Source: an uncultured Eubacteriales bacterium (lineage in GTDB: Bacteria; Bacillota; Clostridia; Oscillospirales; CAG-272). Taken from it: a stretch of 11,659 nt of DNA. The translations under genes were made by a program, and so were the position numbers. A model generated the notes under the pieces. It worked only from the letters and a program-made list of their open reading frames with translations, was not told the DNA's origin and made no database searches. Below, one piece after another: positions 1 through 6,572 of this stretch (position 1 is the stretch's first letter; the number at the start of each line of letters is the position of its first letter). The stretch covers positions 1 through 11,659 of the forward strand of contig CAKSER010000045.1 in assembly GCA_934447715.1 (NCBI GenBank). The letters are read 5' to 3'.

Positions 1-1012
1 CCGACATGTTGACCTCATTTGCAAGAATCGATATCGGATAGCTTGAAAGGGTGTCCTCCTGGACGCGGTTTATATAGGTCTTAAATCCGGTTGAAACAGA
101 CTGTATAAGCGCAATTCCGATAATACCGATGCTGCCTGCAAAGGCGGTCAGAATCGTCCTTGTTTTCTTTGTCATTAGGTTGTTGAGTGAAAGCGAAAGA
201 GCTGTGAAAAAGCTCATCGAGGTGCGCCTTTTCTTTTTTTTCGTTTTTCCCTTTTGGCTTGTCTCCTTCTGTTCGGCCGTCTTCAGGCTGCCTTTATCCT
301 CCTCAGGATAAGCAGCATCTTCAAGCTCCTTATCTGTCGGGGGATTGCTGTCTCCTACAACCGTTCCGTCGGATATTCTTACAATTCTCGTTGCATATTC
401 GGCTGCAAGCTCCGGATTATGCGTAATCATTATAACAAGACGGTTTTCGGCGACCTTTTTTATTATGTTCATTACCTGGATGCTCGTTTCGGAATCGAGC
501 GCTCCGGTCGGCTCGTCCGCAAGAAGAATATCCGGGTCGTTTACAAGCGCTCTTGCAATCGCAACCCTCTGCATCTGTCCGCCGGACAGCTGATTCGGAC
601 GCTTATGAATCTGATCGCCGAGCCCGACCTCACAAAGCGCTTTTTCGGCTCTTTCTCTTCGTTCTGCCTTAGAAACGCCAGAGAGCGTCAGAGCAAGCTC
701 TACATTTGCAAGAATCGTCTGGTGCGGTATGAGATTATAGCTCTGAAATACAAAGCCGATCGAATGGTTTCTGTAAAAATCCCAGTCCTTGTCCTGATAT
801 TTTTTTGTCGAAACACCCCGGATGATTATATCTCCGCTGTCGTATCTGTCAAGACCGCCGATTATGTTAAGAAGCGTCGTTTTTCCGGATCCGCTCTGTC
901 CGAGTATTGCGACAAGCTCCTTTTTTCTGAACCTTATCGAAACATCCTTAAGAGCCTGCTGAACAAGCTCTCCGGTATGATATGTTTTGCATATATTCCT
1001 TAATTCGAGCAT
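1..1012 (-). CDS. ABC transporter, ATPase fused to FtsX/MacB-like permease (partial, C-terminus off the left edge)
   Basis: The first 337 residues are present; the rest lies beyond the window edge. Residues 1-220 form a complete LolD/MacB-class ABC ATPase: Walker A GQSGSGKTT at 38-46, Q-loop Gln90, signature LSGGQ at 142-146, Walker B ILLADEP at 162-168 and switch His198. A charged linker (about 225-267, first acidic, then a run of Lys/Arg) leads to the start of a permease domain with a hydrophobic helix at about 286-306, followed by the beginning of what should be the extracytoplasmic part. This ATPase-then-permease order in one chain is common in Clostridia, where such proteins export peptides or drugs or act in envelope functions through mechanotransmission. 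The substrate cannot be told. Start ATG at 1012 is supported by AGGAGA at 1019-1024, six bases upstream. A possible promoter lies at 1048-1075. The upstream gene is insulated by a terminator. Confidence 0.93.
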   Translation of the reverse strand, partial: MLELRNICKTYHTGELVQQALKDVSIRFRKKELVAILGQSGSGKTTLLNIIGGLDRYDSGDIIIRGVSTKKYQDKDWDFYRNHSIGFVFQSYNLIPHQTILANVELALTLSGVSKAERRERAEKALCEVGLGDQIHKRPNQLSGGQMQRVAIARALVNDPDILLADEPTGALDSETSIQVMNIIKKVAENRLVIMITHNPELAAEYATRIVRISDGTVVGDSNPPTDKELEDAAYPEEDKGSLKTAEQKETSQKGKTKKKKRRTSMSFFTALSLSLNNLMTKKTRTILTAFAGSIGIIGIALIQSVSTGFKTYINRVQEDTLSSYPISILANEVNMS

Positions 1013-1047
1013 TATAATTCTCCTGATAAATTTCAAAAACTACAATA

Positions 1048-1075
1048 AATATAATAAAACATTTAGCCTTTGCAA
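1048..1075 (-). promoter_or_regulatory. Possible promoter of the ABC transporter gene
   Basis: Reading on the minus strand, TTGCAA (1070-1075) and TATATT (1048-1053) are separated by 16 bp in an AT-rich stretch about 35 bp before the start codon. The match is moderate and other -10-like AT runs overlap it, so the exact boxes are uncertain. Confidence 0.4.
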
Positions 1076-1123
1076 TGATAAACAATTTGTAATTTATTTT
1101 ATAACTGCAAGAAAAAAATTTAT

Positions 1124-1152
1124 AAAAAAAGAGTACCCTTTTACGGGTACTC
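1124..1152 (-). terminator. Rho-independent terminator after the 109-aa gene
   Basis: A perfect 8-bp stem GAGTACCC/GGGTACTC (1131-1138 with 1145-1152) and a 6-base loop are followed on the minus strand by seven T (1124-1130). It lies 14 bp after the stop codon of the 109-aa gene and separates it from the ABC transporter gene. Confidence 0.9.
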
Positions 1153-1166
1153 GGGATTATAAGCTT

Positions 1167-1496
1167 TTATTTTACGGAAAATTCAAAGAAAATATTCTTT
1201 CCGTCGACAGAAAGCGCCGGTGTCTTTTCGACCTCTCCGAATCTGAGTCTGATCTGGTTTGTTCCGAAATTATCTATCGAACGCAGATACATATATGAGC
1301 CTTCGTATCTTGTAAACATGAACGAAAGCTTAAAGTCGCAGTCGGCTCTTACCAAAACGACATCGGCATCGTTTTTCAGCTCCTCCTTGACAATAGGAAG
1401 GGTCTGATCCGAAAGCTTGACTTCTTTTCCATCAGAATCTACATAGCACGGTGTAACAAGTATCTCGGTCCATTCGGTTATTTTCTTTTCTGCCAT
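1167..1496 (-). CDS. Hypothetical 109-aa cytoplasmic protein
   Basis: I do not recognise this family. The 109-residue product begins MAEKKITEW, has no signal peptide or membrane helix, and alternates short charged and beta-like stretches (for example DVVLVRADCDFKLSFMF near residues 45-61), suggesting a small mostly-beta soluble domain. It contains two Cys (about positions 17 and 53) and no obvious metal or nucleotide motif. The start is supported by AAAGG nine bases upstream. Its reality is supported by independent signals on both sides: a near-consensus promoter at 1540-1568 and a U-tailed terminator at 1124-1152. It is therefore a single-gene transcription unit and need not share a role with the ABC transporter or the membrane protein beside it. 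Confidence 0.8.
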   Translation of the reverse strand: MAEKKITEWTEILVTPCYVDSDGKEVKLSDQTLPIVKEELKNDADVVLVRADCDFKLSFMFTRYEGSYMYLRSIDNFGTNQIRLRFGEVEKTPALSVDGKNIFFEFSVK

Positions 1497-1539
1497 ATTT
1501 TAATGCCTTTCTCTGACATATGCGATAATCAATACTGTA

Positions 1540-1568
1540 ATTTTATCAAAAAGATGTTTTGTTGTCAA
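1540..1568 (-). promoter_or_regulatory. Strong sigma-A-type promoter of the 109-aa gene
   Basis: On the minus strand, TTGACA (1563-1568), exactly 17 bp, then TAAAAT (1540-1545). The predicted start is near 1533, giving a leader of roughly 35 bases before the ATG at 1496. Confidence 0.85.
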
Positions 1569-1577
1569 GTATTAAAT

Positions 1578-1642
1578 AAAAAAAGCGGAATATATAAGGA
1601 ATATATGCCGGATATATACCTGAAGGCTTCGCGCAAAACCGC
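1578..1642 (-). terminator. Possible terminator of the GT2/membrane-protein unit
   Basis: On the minus strand GCGG (1639-1642) can pair with CCGC (1585-1588), which is immediately followed by seven T (1578-1584). The intervening bases contain an imperfect AT hairpin (GGtATATAT...ATATATtCC, 1598-1620) and a small GAAGGCTTC palindrome (1622-1630). The outer stem is short, so this is a branched and weaker terminator candidate than the one at 1124-1152. Its position, after the stop at 1663 and just before the next promoter, fits the role. Confidence 0.45.
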
Positions 1643-1662
1643 ATTTTAATGCCCGGCACCCC

Positions 1663-2295
1663 TTAATGAGCAGCTTCGCCGCCCTCACTTCCGGGAAGAT
1701 TTGCACCGCGAGAAATGCCGTTTATGCCATTCTCTTCGCCCTCTTCGCCATTTTCTCCATCTTCATCTTCGCCGTTATTTTTTATACCTACGGTTTTGCT
1801 GTCTTTGCTGCCGTCCGATCCGTCATCGGAGCTTACGTCCTCGCCCTCTGACCGATCCGAAGCAGTCCGGTCATCCGTGCTGCCATCCCCGGAACCTTCG
1901 TCTGCATTGTGCTTTTTTCTTTTATTTTTTTTGAGCTTCAAGCTATCTTTCAGTTTTTTAAAGTCCTTTTCAAGAATCGCAAGGGTTCTTGTATCGTTTG
2001 GGAAGATGATTTTAAGCAGGAATATCGAAATGATAACGGTTACGATCTTTTCCGGCGTAAACGGAATCCACAAAAAGCCGAGATATGCGGTAGCGACGAC
2101 AAACATCCATCTGATCTTGAAGATGCTGCCGAAGAACAAAAACAAATAGCTCCATCCGTTTGTAATCATCCATGCTATACCGAAGCATATCAAAAGATGC
2201 GGATTGAGAAGAAAGCTGACAATCTTTTTTAAAATGATTTTCGCTTTCTCTGTAAGCTTTTTTACCAGGCTCTTTATATCTTTTTTATCTTTCAC
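1663..2295 (-). CDS. Small membrane protein with basic cluster and long acidic low-complexity C-terminal tail
   Basis: 210 residues of unknown family. The N-terminal 27 residues are Lys-rich and helical-looking; three hydrophobic segments follow at about 31-57, 63-81 and 83-99. Then comes a charged helix (about 104-122), a basic block KKNKRKK near 122-128, and an 80-residue tail dominated by Asp, Glu, Gly, Ser and Asn that is probably disordered. The start is a GTG, because an in-frame TGA lies one codon upstream of it and no in-frame ATG occurs before the first hydrophobic segment. No convincing Shine-Dalgarno is visible, so translation may depend on the upstream GT2 gene, which ends 29 bp earlier. 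Co-transcription with that glycosyltransferase is the only hint of role: an accessory membrane component of polysaccharide or glycolipid synthesis is possible but unproven. Confidence 0.8.
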   Translation of the reverse strand: MKDKKDIKSLVKKLTEKAKIILKKIVSFLLNPHLLICFGIAWMITNGWSYLFLFFGSIFKIRWMFVVATAYLGFLWIPFTPEKIVTVIISIFLLKIIFPNDTRTLAILEKDFKKLKDSLKLKKNKRKKHNADEGSGDGSTDDRTASDRSEGEDVSSDDGSDGSKDSKTVGIKNNGEDEDGENGEEGEENGINGISRGANLPGSEGGEAAH

Positions 2296-2324
2296 TTTTC
2301 AATTATTATTTCTTTATTTTTTTC

Positions 2325-3602
2325 TTATTTCTTTATATTTTCGGCTTCCGAGTCGGTGCTTTTTGCAAGCTGCAGATTGCTCTTGGAACCATGATGCTGA
2401 ATCGGCTTCCATGTAACCTTTTTGAATATTGCAACGACCGAGATCGGAATATAGGTAAACATGAAAATCGGGAAAGTAAACGCATAAAGAATCTTGCGGA
2501 AGGGATCGAGGTTGATCTTTTTCCACTCCGTTATCGTTGTAATCATTCCGATAATAAACAGAGTCTCGTAAACACCCCTCAGCAAGTTTATAACAAGCTT
2601 GATAAGCTCGTCTGCCGGTCCGTGTGTTGCAATTATAATTGTGCCGATAATTATGTTGCAGATGATCGTTATAATCGAAAGAATTGCCGCGGGCATAATC
2701 GACATCGACATATCATAGCAGGAGAAATTGCCCTTTAGCATTCCCTTGAACAGTCCCCAGCCGTACTTGCCGAAAACCTGATAATAGCCCTTTGACCAGC
2801 GCAGTCTCTGTCTCCAGGACTGCTTGAAGCTGACCGGCTGCTCGTCATACAGCTCCGCCTTCGGGGCAAAGCCGATCTTTTCTCCGTCGAGAATCTGTGC
2901 AACCGAAAATTCGATATCCTCTGTCAAAAGGTGGAACGGCCATCCGCCGATTTTGTTCTTGATTCTGCGGCTGAAAAGGAATCCTGTTCCGGAAACGGCG
3001 CAGCTGGAGTTTACAATCGATCTTGCATGGCTTAAATATCTCGATTCGCGCAGATACCAAAGAGCATATCCTGCCGAAATCCAGTTATCGCCGTAGTTTT
3101 TCGAGTTTCTGTAGCTTGTAACGATTTCGTGTCCGTCCGAGAAGGTGTTGTTCATCTCGTCGATAAAGTTCTTATCAAGAACGTTGTCCGCATCAAAGAC
3201 AAAATATCCGTCAAACTCGTCGCCGTAGTCCTTTGTGATCGACTTGATCAGCGAATCGAGCGCGTAGCCCTTTCCGACAAGCTCCTTGTTCTGTCTTTCG
3301 TATACGACAGCCCCATGATCTCTTGCAATCTCTGCAGTGTTATCTGTACAGTTATCCGCAATTACAAAGGTAGTAATAAGCTCGCTCGGATATGTCTGAT
3401 TTTTTATACTGTCAATGAGATCGCCGATTACAAGCGATTCGTTCCTCGCGGAAATGAGACAGGCGAATTTATGCGGTGTACCCTTCGGATATGTTTTCTT
3501 GTTCTTGAAGAAAATAACTATTGCTATGTAAACAAACTGATAAAAATAGCAAATCATAAAAATTAATGCTACTACAGTATTAATCGTCTTTAATATATTC
3601 AT
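2325..3602 (-). CDS. Membrane-bound family 2 glycosyltransferase (CesA/NodC/PgaC-like)
   Basis: 425 residues. One N-terminal membrane helix (about 8-32) precedes a GT-A domain with the family-2 motifs in order: ARNE at 52-55, ADNCTDNT at 82-89 (nucleotide-sugar site), FDADN at 136-140 (DxD-type metal-binding Asp residues), SGTGFLF at 204-210, TED at 227-229 (catalytic base region) and QRLRW at 265-269. The QxxRW signature is typical of processive synthases such as cellulose, hyaluronan and poly-GlcNAc enzymes. Three or four C-terminal helices follow (about 300-325, 332-357, 370-394). The enzyme should take UDP- or GDP-sugars at the cytoplasmic face and build or prime a polysaccharide or glycolipid. 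Sugar specificity is not readable. Start ATG is supported by GAAGGA at 3608-3613. It has its own promoter (3742-3770) and probably carries the downstream membrane-protein gene on the same transcript. Confidence 0.93.
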   Translation of the reverse strand: MNILKTINTVVALIFMICYFYQFVYIAIVIFFKNKKTYPKGTPHKFACLISARNESLVIGDLIDSIKNQTYPSELITTFVIADNCTDNTAEIARDHGAVVYERQNKELVGKGYALDSLIKSITKDYGDEFDGYFVFDADNVLDKNFIDEMNNTFSDGHEIVTSYRNSKNYGDNWISAGYALWYLRESRYLSHARSIVNSSCAVSGTGFLFSRRIKNKIGGWPFHLLTEDIEFSVAQILDGEKIGFAPKAELYDEQPVSFKQSWRQRLRWSKGYYQVFGKYGWGLFKGMLKGNFSCYDMSMSIMPAAILSIITIICNIIIGTIIIATHGPADELIKLVINLLRGVYETLFIIGMITTITEWKKINLDPFRKILYAFTFPIFMFTYIPISVVAIFKKVTWKPIQHHGSKSNLQLAKSTDSEAENIKK

Positions 3603-3741
3603 AACTATCCTTCCGGTTAAAGAAAAAATGTTTAATTCAGTTTAATCCAAACAAAGAAACAAATCCGAATATCACGCAGTATAACTAAAATCAAAGAGCA
3701 TTTCGGAAAAAATATTTTCATTTTGTCAGAGTGTAACTTAT

Positions 3742-3770
3742 ATTGTACACCATTATTAAAAAAAATGCAA
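3742..3770 (-). promoter_or_regulatory. Promoter of the GT2 glycosyltransferase unit
   Basis: On the minus strand TTGCAT (3765-3770), 17 bp, TACAAT (3742-3747). The predicted leader is about 130 bases. In it TCCGAA and TTCGGA can pair around a loop of about 36 bases, but no known riboswitch is recognised. The 3603-3849 gap otherwise holds only the preceding gene's hairpin. Confidence 0.75.
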
Positions 3771-3803
3771 TAGCCAAATTGACAAACAGTAAATCAATCC
3801 GAT

Positions 3804-3823
3804 CCGGGGCCGGAAAGCCCCGG
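3804..3823 (-). terminator. GC-rich 3' hairpin after the SGNH hydrolase, lacking a U tract
   Basis: Perfect 7-bp stem CCGGGGC/GCCCCGG with a 6-base loop, 27 bp after the hydrolase stop codon. The bases that follow on the minus strand (ATCGGATTGATTT) are not a T run, so this may be a weak terminator or a transcript-end stabilising structure. Confidence 0.55.
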
Positions 3824-3849
3824 CAGCAATTAATTTTCAAATAGCGGTC

Positions 3850-4935
3850 TTAAAGGATATAAAACCGGCAGATATTAAGATCAAAGCCCTTTGATCTGCC
3901 TGCCTTTTTATCGGTCAGTCTGATTTCCAGAGTATGCTCTCCGTCCTCGATTTCGGTATAATTGAGCATCTGAAGCGAGGTCTTATCAAAAAAACTGCAC
4001 TGCTCATCCCATCCGCTCCTGAAAAACGTCTCTCCGTCATCTATCTTGAAGGAAAACTCACCGGAAAAATCGGTCATCAATATTTCGATTCCGATTTTTC
4101 TTCCCTTCCATTTGAATTTGAGCACAGCTCCCGGCTTTGACGCTTTATAGTAATGGTCGTATCTTTCAAGCTTTTTATCGACCCTTACAAAATCGGAGGA
4201 GTGATAAATATCCTCAAGGCCGAACGAGTATGCATATGATCTGTCGGAACGCGAAATCACCTCAGGAAGAGCGTTTTCCTTAAGGCGTGCAGGAGTTTTT
4301 TCGGTCAAAAGATATCCCGAAAGGTGCCTTATCACAGTGTCGGAAAGGATTTCATAGCCCTTATCATTCGGATGAATACTGTCGGTTGTATAGGTCATCC
4401 AGTCTCCGCCTGCCTTTATCGTTTCGACGCGCAGGGCTTCACCCATCTCGATCATCGGAATATCGCCGAAATGATATGCAACAGAGGAATGTGCAGAACG
4501 GCTTTCAAAGTTGTTTCCGTCGGTAAGCGATTCGTCATCAGAAACGGTGCATGCAAACGGAAGGACAATATCGATATATCTGTTGTCTCTTCTGAGCTTT
4601 CTTACAATTCCCTCGACATTTGCCTGAATATTATGGTACTGCCATATCGAATCGTTGGTAACAAATTCGATAAATACAAGATCAGGGTGAAAGATTCTTA
4701 TTACCTGATCATCGACACGCGCAACTCCGAAATCCGAGCCTGTTCCGCCGATTGAGGCATTAAGCTCCTCTATTTTTGCATCCGGAAAGCTTTTCTTAAA
4801 CCATGCAGTCGTCCTTGACGCCCAGCTGAACCTGCTTCTGTCGGATGCACCTACTCCCTCTGTAATAGAGCCTCCGAAATAGGCAATTTTAAGGCTCTTC
4901 TCTTCTTTGAGTTTATATAAGGTATTTTCAAGCAT
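3850..4935 (-). CDS. SGNH/GDSL-family hydrolase (probable carbohydrate esterase) with C-terminal beta domain
   Basis: 361 residues. The SGNH blocks are all present: block I GGSITEG (21-27) with nucleophile Ser23, block II SIGGTGSDFG (61-70) with the oxyanion Gly, block III FVTND (91-95) with Asn94, and block V DSIHPN (185-190) with Asp185 and His188 completing the triad. Members act on ester bonds, in this setting most plausibly O-acetyl groups on plant-cell-wall or host glycans, though the substrate is inferred. Residues from about 225 to 361 look like a separate all-beta, possibly carbohydrate-binding module, with alternating hydrophobic strands and many aromatics. No signal peptide is visible, so it should act in the cytoplasm on imported oligosaccharides. 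A GGGGGAT ribosome site lies at 4942-4948. It is transcribed divergently from the oxidoreductase at 5175, which suggests shared control. Confidence 0.92.
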   Translation of the reverse strand: MLENTLYKLKEEKSLKIAYFGGSITEGVGASDRSRFSWASRTTAWFKKSFPDAKIEELNASIGGTGSDFGVARVDDQVIRIFHPDLVFIEFVTNDSIWQYHNIQANVEGIVRKLRRDNRYIDIVLPFACTVSDDESLTDGNNFESRSAHSSVAYHFGDIPMIEMGEALRVETIKAGGDWMTYTTDSIHPNDKGYEILSDTVIRHLSGYLLTEKTPARLKENALPEVISRSDRSYAYSFGLEDIYHSSDFVRVDKKLERYDHYYKASKPGAVLKFKWKGRKIGIEILMTDFSGEFSFKIDDGETFFRSGWDEQCSFFDKTSLQMLNYTEIEDGEHTLEIRLTDKKAGRSKGFDLNICRFYIL

Positions 4936-5001
4936 AATTTTATCCCCCGAAAATCAAGTCGGAAATCAAATATAAAATTCGTTTTTTTAGCCGTTTGCAA
5001 C

Positions 5002-5030
5002 AGTCTACAATATTAATTCCGATTTGTCAA
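5002..5030 (-). promoter_or_regulatory. Promoter of the SGNH hydrolase gene
   Basis: On the minus strand TTGACA (5025-5030), 17 bp, TAGACT (5002-5007). The predicted start lies near 4995, about 60 bases before the ATG. Only 43 bp separate its -35 box from that of the divergent promoter at 5074. Confidence 0.8.
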
Positions 5031-5073
5031 TTGAAGTCCGAAAAGAAAAAAATCAAAAAATTTAAAATTAAAC

Positions 5074-5102
5074 TTGACATTTGAAATAATGTCATATATA
5101 TT
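5074..5102 (+). promoter_or_regulatory. Promoter of the first Gfo/Idh/MocA oxidoreductase
   Basis: TTGACA (5074-5079), 17 bp, TATATT (5097-5102), predicting a start near 5109 and a leader of about 66 bases. An inverted repeat fills most of the spacer and another covers the start site (listed separately). Confidence 0.85.
5075..5094. promoter_or_regulatory. Inverted repeat in the promoter spacer, candidate operator
   Basis: TGACATT, six bases, AATGTCA: perfect 7-bp arms overlapping the -35 box and ending three bases before the -10 box. The dyad is placed where a bound repressor would block RNA polymerase. No regulator gene is in the window, so the binding protein is unknown, and AT-rich chance symmetry is possible. 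Confidence 0.5.
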
Positions 5103-5107
5103 GAAAA

Positions 5108-5125
5108 CGACCGAAAAATCGGTCG
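5108..5125. promoter_or_regulatory. GC-rich perfect inverted repeat at the predicted transcription start
   Basis: CGACCGA, AAAA, TCGGTCG: 7-bp arms with a 4-base spacer spanning the predicted +1. As DNA it could be an operator; as RNA it would form a tight stem-loop at the very 5' end of the transcript and protect it. It is not followed by T residues, so it is not a terminator. The first half overlaps TTGAAAACG, which matches the left part of the Gram-positive cre consensus, but the right half does not fit. Confidence 0.55.
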
Positions 5126-5174
5126 GAAAATTTATTATATTTATTGACTCTGATGAATTCAGGAGGGCAAAAAA

Positions 5175-6344
5175 ATGGCAACAGGCGACGAAGTACTCGG
5201 TCAGTTCACTCCCCCGACGGTAGAGGAGAAAAAGGCTGACACAGGAAGAAAACTGAGAATCGGAATTATCGGTACGGGCTGGATTGCAGCATATCATGCA
5301 TTGGCTTATCAAAAGATGAACGATGTCGAAATTGTTGCAGCAGCAGATCTTGTTCCCGGAAAAGCCGAGGCGTTCTTTGAAAACAATGCATATGTAGATC
5401 TGAACCGCACCGAAAAGGTAAGATGCTACAAAGATCACCTTTCTATGCTCGAAAACGAAACACTCGATGCTGTAAGCGTTTGTACATATACCGCTCAGCA
5501 CGCAAGATGCATTATCGACTCTCTTAAAAGGAGCGTAAATGTGCTTGTGGAAAAGCCGCTTTGCGTAACAACCGAGGAGGCTATCGAAATCGTCAAGGCG
5601 GAAAAGGAAAGCGGACTTATTGTATCTGTAGGATTTCAGCCGAGATACGATCCGAGTATGCAGATGATCAAAAAGGTTGTTGACAGCGGTGTCCTCGGAA
5701 AAATCTACTATATTCAGACAGGCGGCGGACGCAGAAGAGGCATTCCGAACGGAACCTATATAAGAAAGGACACAGCCGGAATCGGCGCGATCGGAGATGT
5801 CGGCTGCTACGCTCTCGATGCGGTTCTAAACGCCATAGGATACCCGAAGCCGATAACCGTAACCGGCTACACCTCGGCATATTTCGGACCGAATCCGAAA
5901 TATAACGATCCACAGCAGGCAAAGCTCTTTGAGGTCGACGATTTTGCAGCGGGCTTTGTACGTCTCGAAGGAGATATCATCCTCGATTTCAGAACCGCGT
6001 GGGCTATGCATGTAAACTCTCCCGGTGATTCTATAATAATGGGAACAGAGGGGGCACTCAGAATTCCGGCAACCGATTGCTGGAACGGCACAACAGGCGG
6101 TCCGCTTACAATCTATCACGATGTTGCAGGCGAAAGGGTTGAAACAGTCATCCCTCAGAAGCCGTACAACACGATGATATTCGACAACAAGGTAAGAGCC
6201 TTTGTCGAGGCGGTAAAATACGGCCTTCCGGCACCGATCCCGACAAGCCAGATCTTCTACAATCAGGTAATCATTTCGAGCATTGTCGAGAGCGCAAAGC
6301 TCGGAAAGGAAATCAAGCTGGATCTGCCCGAGCTCTTTAACTGA
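5175..6344 (+). CDS. Gfo/Idh/MocA-family NAD(P)-dependent oxidoreductase, paralogue A
   Basis: 389 residues. An unusual 27-residue N-terminal extension precedes a Rossmann fold with GIIGTG (30-35), an acidic residue at the end of the second strand (Asp58), and the family EKP motif (126-128) whose Lys is usually catalytic. The C-terminal alpha/beta domain (about 150-385) carries GDVGCYALD (207-215). The Tyr in the D-x-G-x-Y arrangement resembles the glucose-fructose oxidoreductase / D-xylose dehydrogenase branch rather than the D-x-x-x-H inositol dehydrogenase branch. An Arg-rich loop GGGRRRGIP (183-191) may contact an anionic group. The enzyme probably oxidises or reduces a sugar or glycoside hydroxyl; the substrate is not readable. 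No Tat or Sec signal. A strong AGGAGG at 5161-5166 fixes the ATG. Its promoter (5074) is divergent from the SGNH hydrolase, and a close paralogue follows 228 bp downstream. Confidence 0.93.
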   Translation: MATGDEVLGQFTPPTVEEKKADTGRKLRIGIIGTGWIAAYHALAYQKMNDVEIVAAADLVPGKAEAFFENNAYVDLNRTEKVRCYKDHLSMLENETLDAVSVCTYTAQHARCIIDSLKRSVNVLVEKPLCVTTEEAIEIVKAEKESGLIVSVGFQPRYDPSMQMIKKVVDSGVLGKIYYIQTGGGRRRGIPNGTYIRKDTAGIGAIGDVGCYALDAVLNAIGYPKPITVTGYTSAYFGPNPKYNDPQQAKLFEVDDFAAGFVRLEGDIILDFRTAWAMHVNSPGDSIIMGTEGALRIPATDCWNGTTGGPLTIYHDVAGERVETVIPQKPYNTMIFDNKVRAFVEAVKYGLPAPIPTSQIFYNQVIISSIVESAKLGKEIKLDLPELFN

Positions 6345-6386
6345 ACTGCTCGGATTCAGTTTTGGCGCATACAAAACATAATATAA

Positions 6387-6424
6387 AAACGGCGGATTTT
6401 CCGGTGGAGGATTATCTGCCGTTT
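6387..6424 (+). terminator. Hairpin between the two oxidoreductase genes, possible terminator
   Basis: AAACGGCGGAT (6387-6397) pairs with ATCTGCCGTTT (6414-6424) over 11 positions including one G-U, with a 16-base loop. The plus-strand tail is GCCTTTACC rather than a T run. On the minus strand the tail (TTATATTATGTTTTG) is richer in T. A smaller stem, AACTGAA/TTCAGTT (6339-6361), overlaps the preceding stop codon. It probably isolates the first paralogue's transcript from the second promoter. Confidence 0.5.
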
Positions 6425-6470
6425 GCCTTTACCTTACGGCATTTATACGGCAATTTTCTCTTAAAAATTG

Positions 6471-6499
6471 TTGACTTTGGCAGGGCTTTGATGTATAAT
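6471..6499 (+). promoter_or_regulatory. Strong promoter of the second oxidoreductase
   Basis: TTGACT (6471-6476), 17 bp, TATAAT (6494-6499), a near-perfect housekeeping promoter. The leader is about 65 bases. Neither of the inverted repeats seen at the first paralogue's promoter is present here, suggesting different control. Confidence 0.9.
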
Positions 6500-6572
6500 A
6501 AACAAAATGGTAATTCTAAGTAATTAATACTGGATCATTTAAACAAAATTATAATATGGAGGACATATTACT

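Noticed and set aside
254..1003. Long plus-strand open frame opposite the ABC transporter
   Set aside because: It is antisense to a clear ATPase with all motifs; its translation is Cys/Arg-rich without recognisable motifs and it has no ribosome site.
1715..2149. Plus-strand frame rich in Ser/Pro opposite the acidic-tail protein
   Set aside because: It is the complement of GAN/GGN-rich acidic codons and has no ribosome site.
3632..3721. A 29-codon open frame on the minus strand in the leader of the GT2 gene (starts MKIFFPKCS)
   Set aside because: No Shine-Dalgarno precedes its ATG and composition is not distinctive; likely a chance frame in AT-rich leader DNA.
5101..5115. TTGAAAACGACCGAA as a cre (catabolite control) site
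   Set aside because: The left half matches the consensus but two right-half positions fail; the perfect dyad at 5108-5125 explains the symmetry better.
4936..5174. The strand switch as a replication origin or other special chromosomal site
   Set aside because: No DnaA boxes (TTATCCACA-like) or clustered AT repeats; two ordinary divergent promoters account for the region.
5013..5501. Minus-strand frame overlapping oxidoreductase A, with a similar frame at 6549-6896 opposite oxidoreductase B
   Set aside because: Both are reverse-strand shadows of the same conserved coding sequence, which explains their resemblance; they also cross promoters.
6520..6532. AGTAATTAATACT imperfect palindrome in the leader of oxidoreductase B
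   Set aside because: Short, AT-only core with a mismatch; unrelated to the dyads at the first paralogue's promoter.
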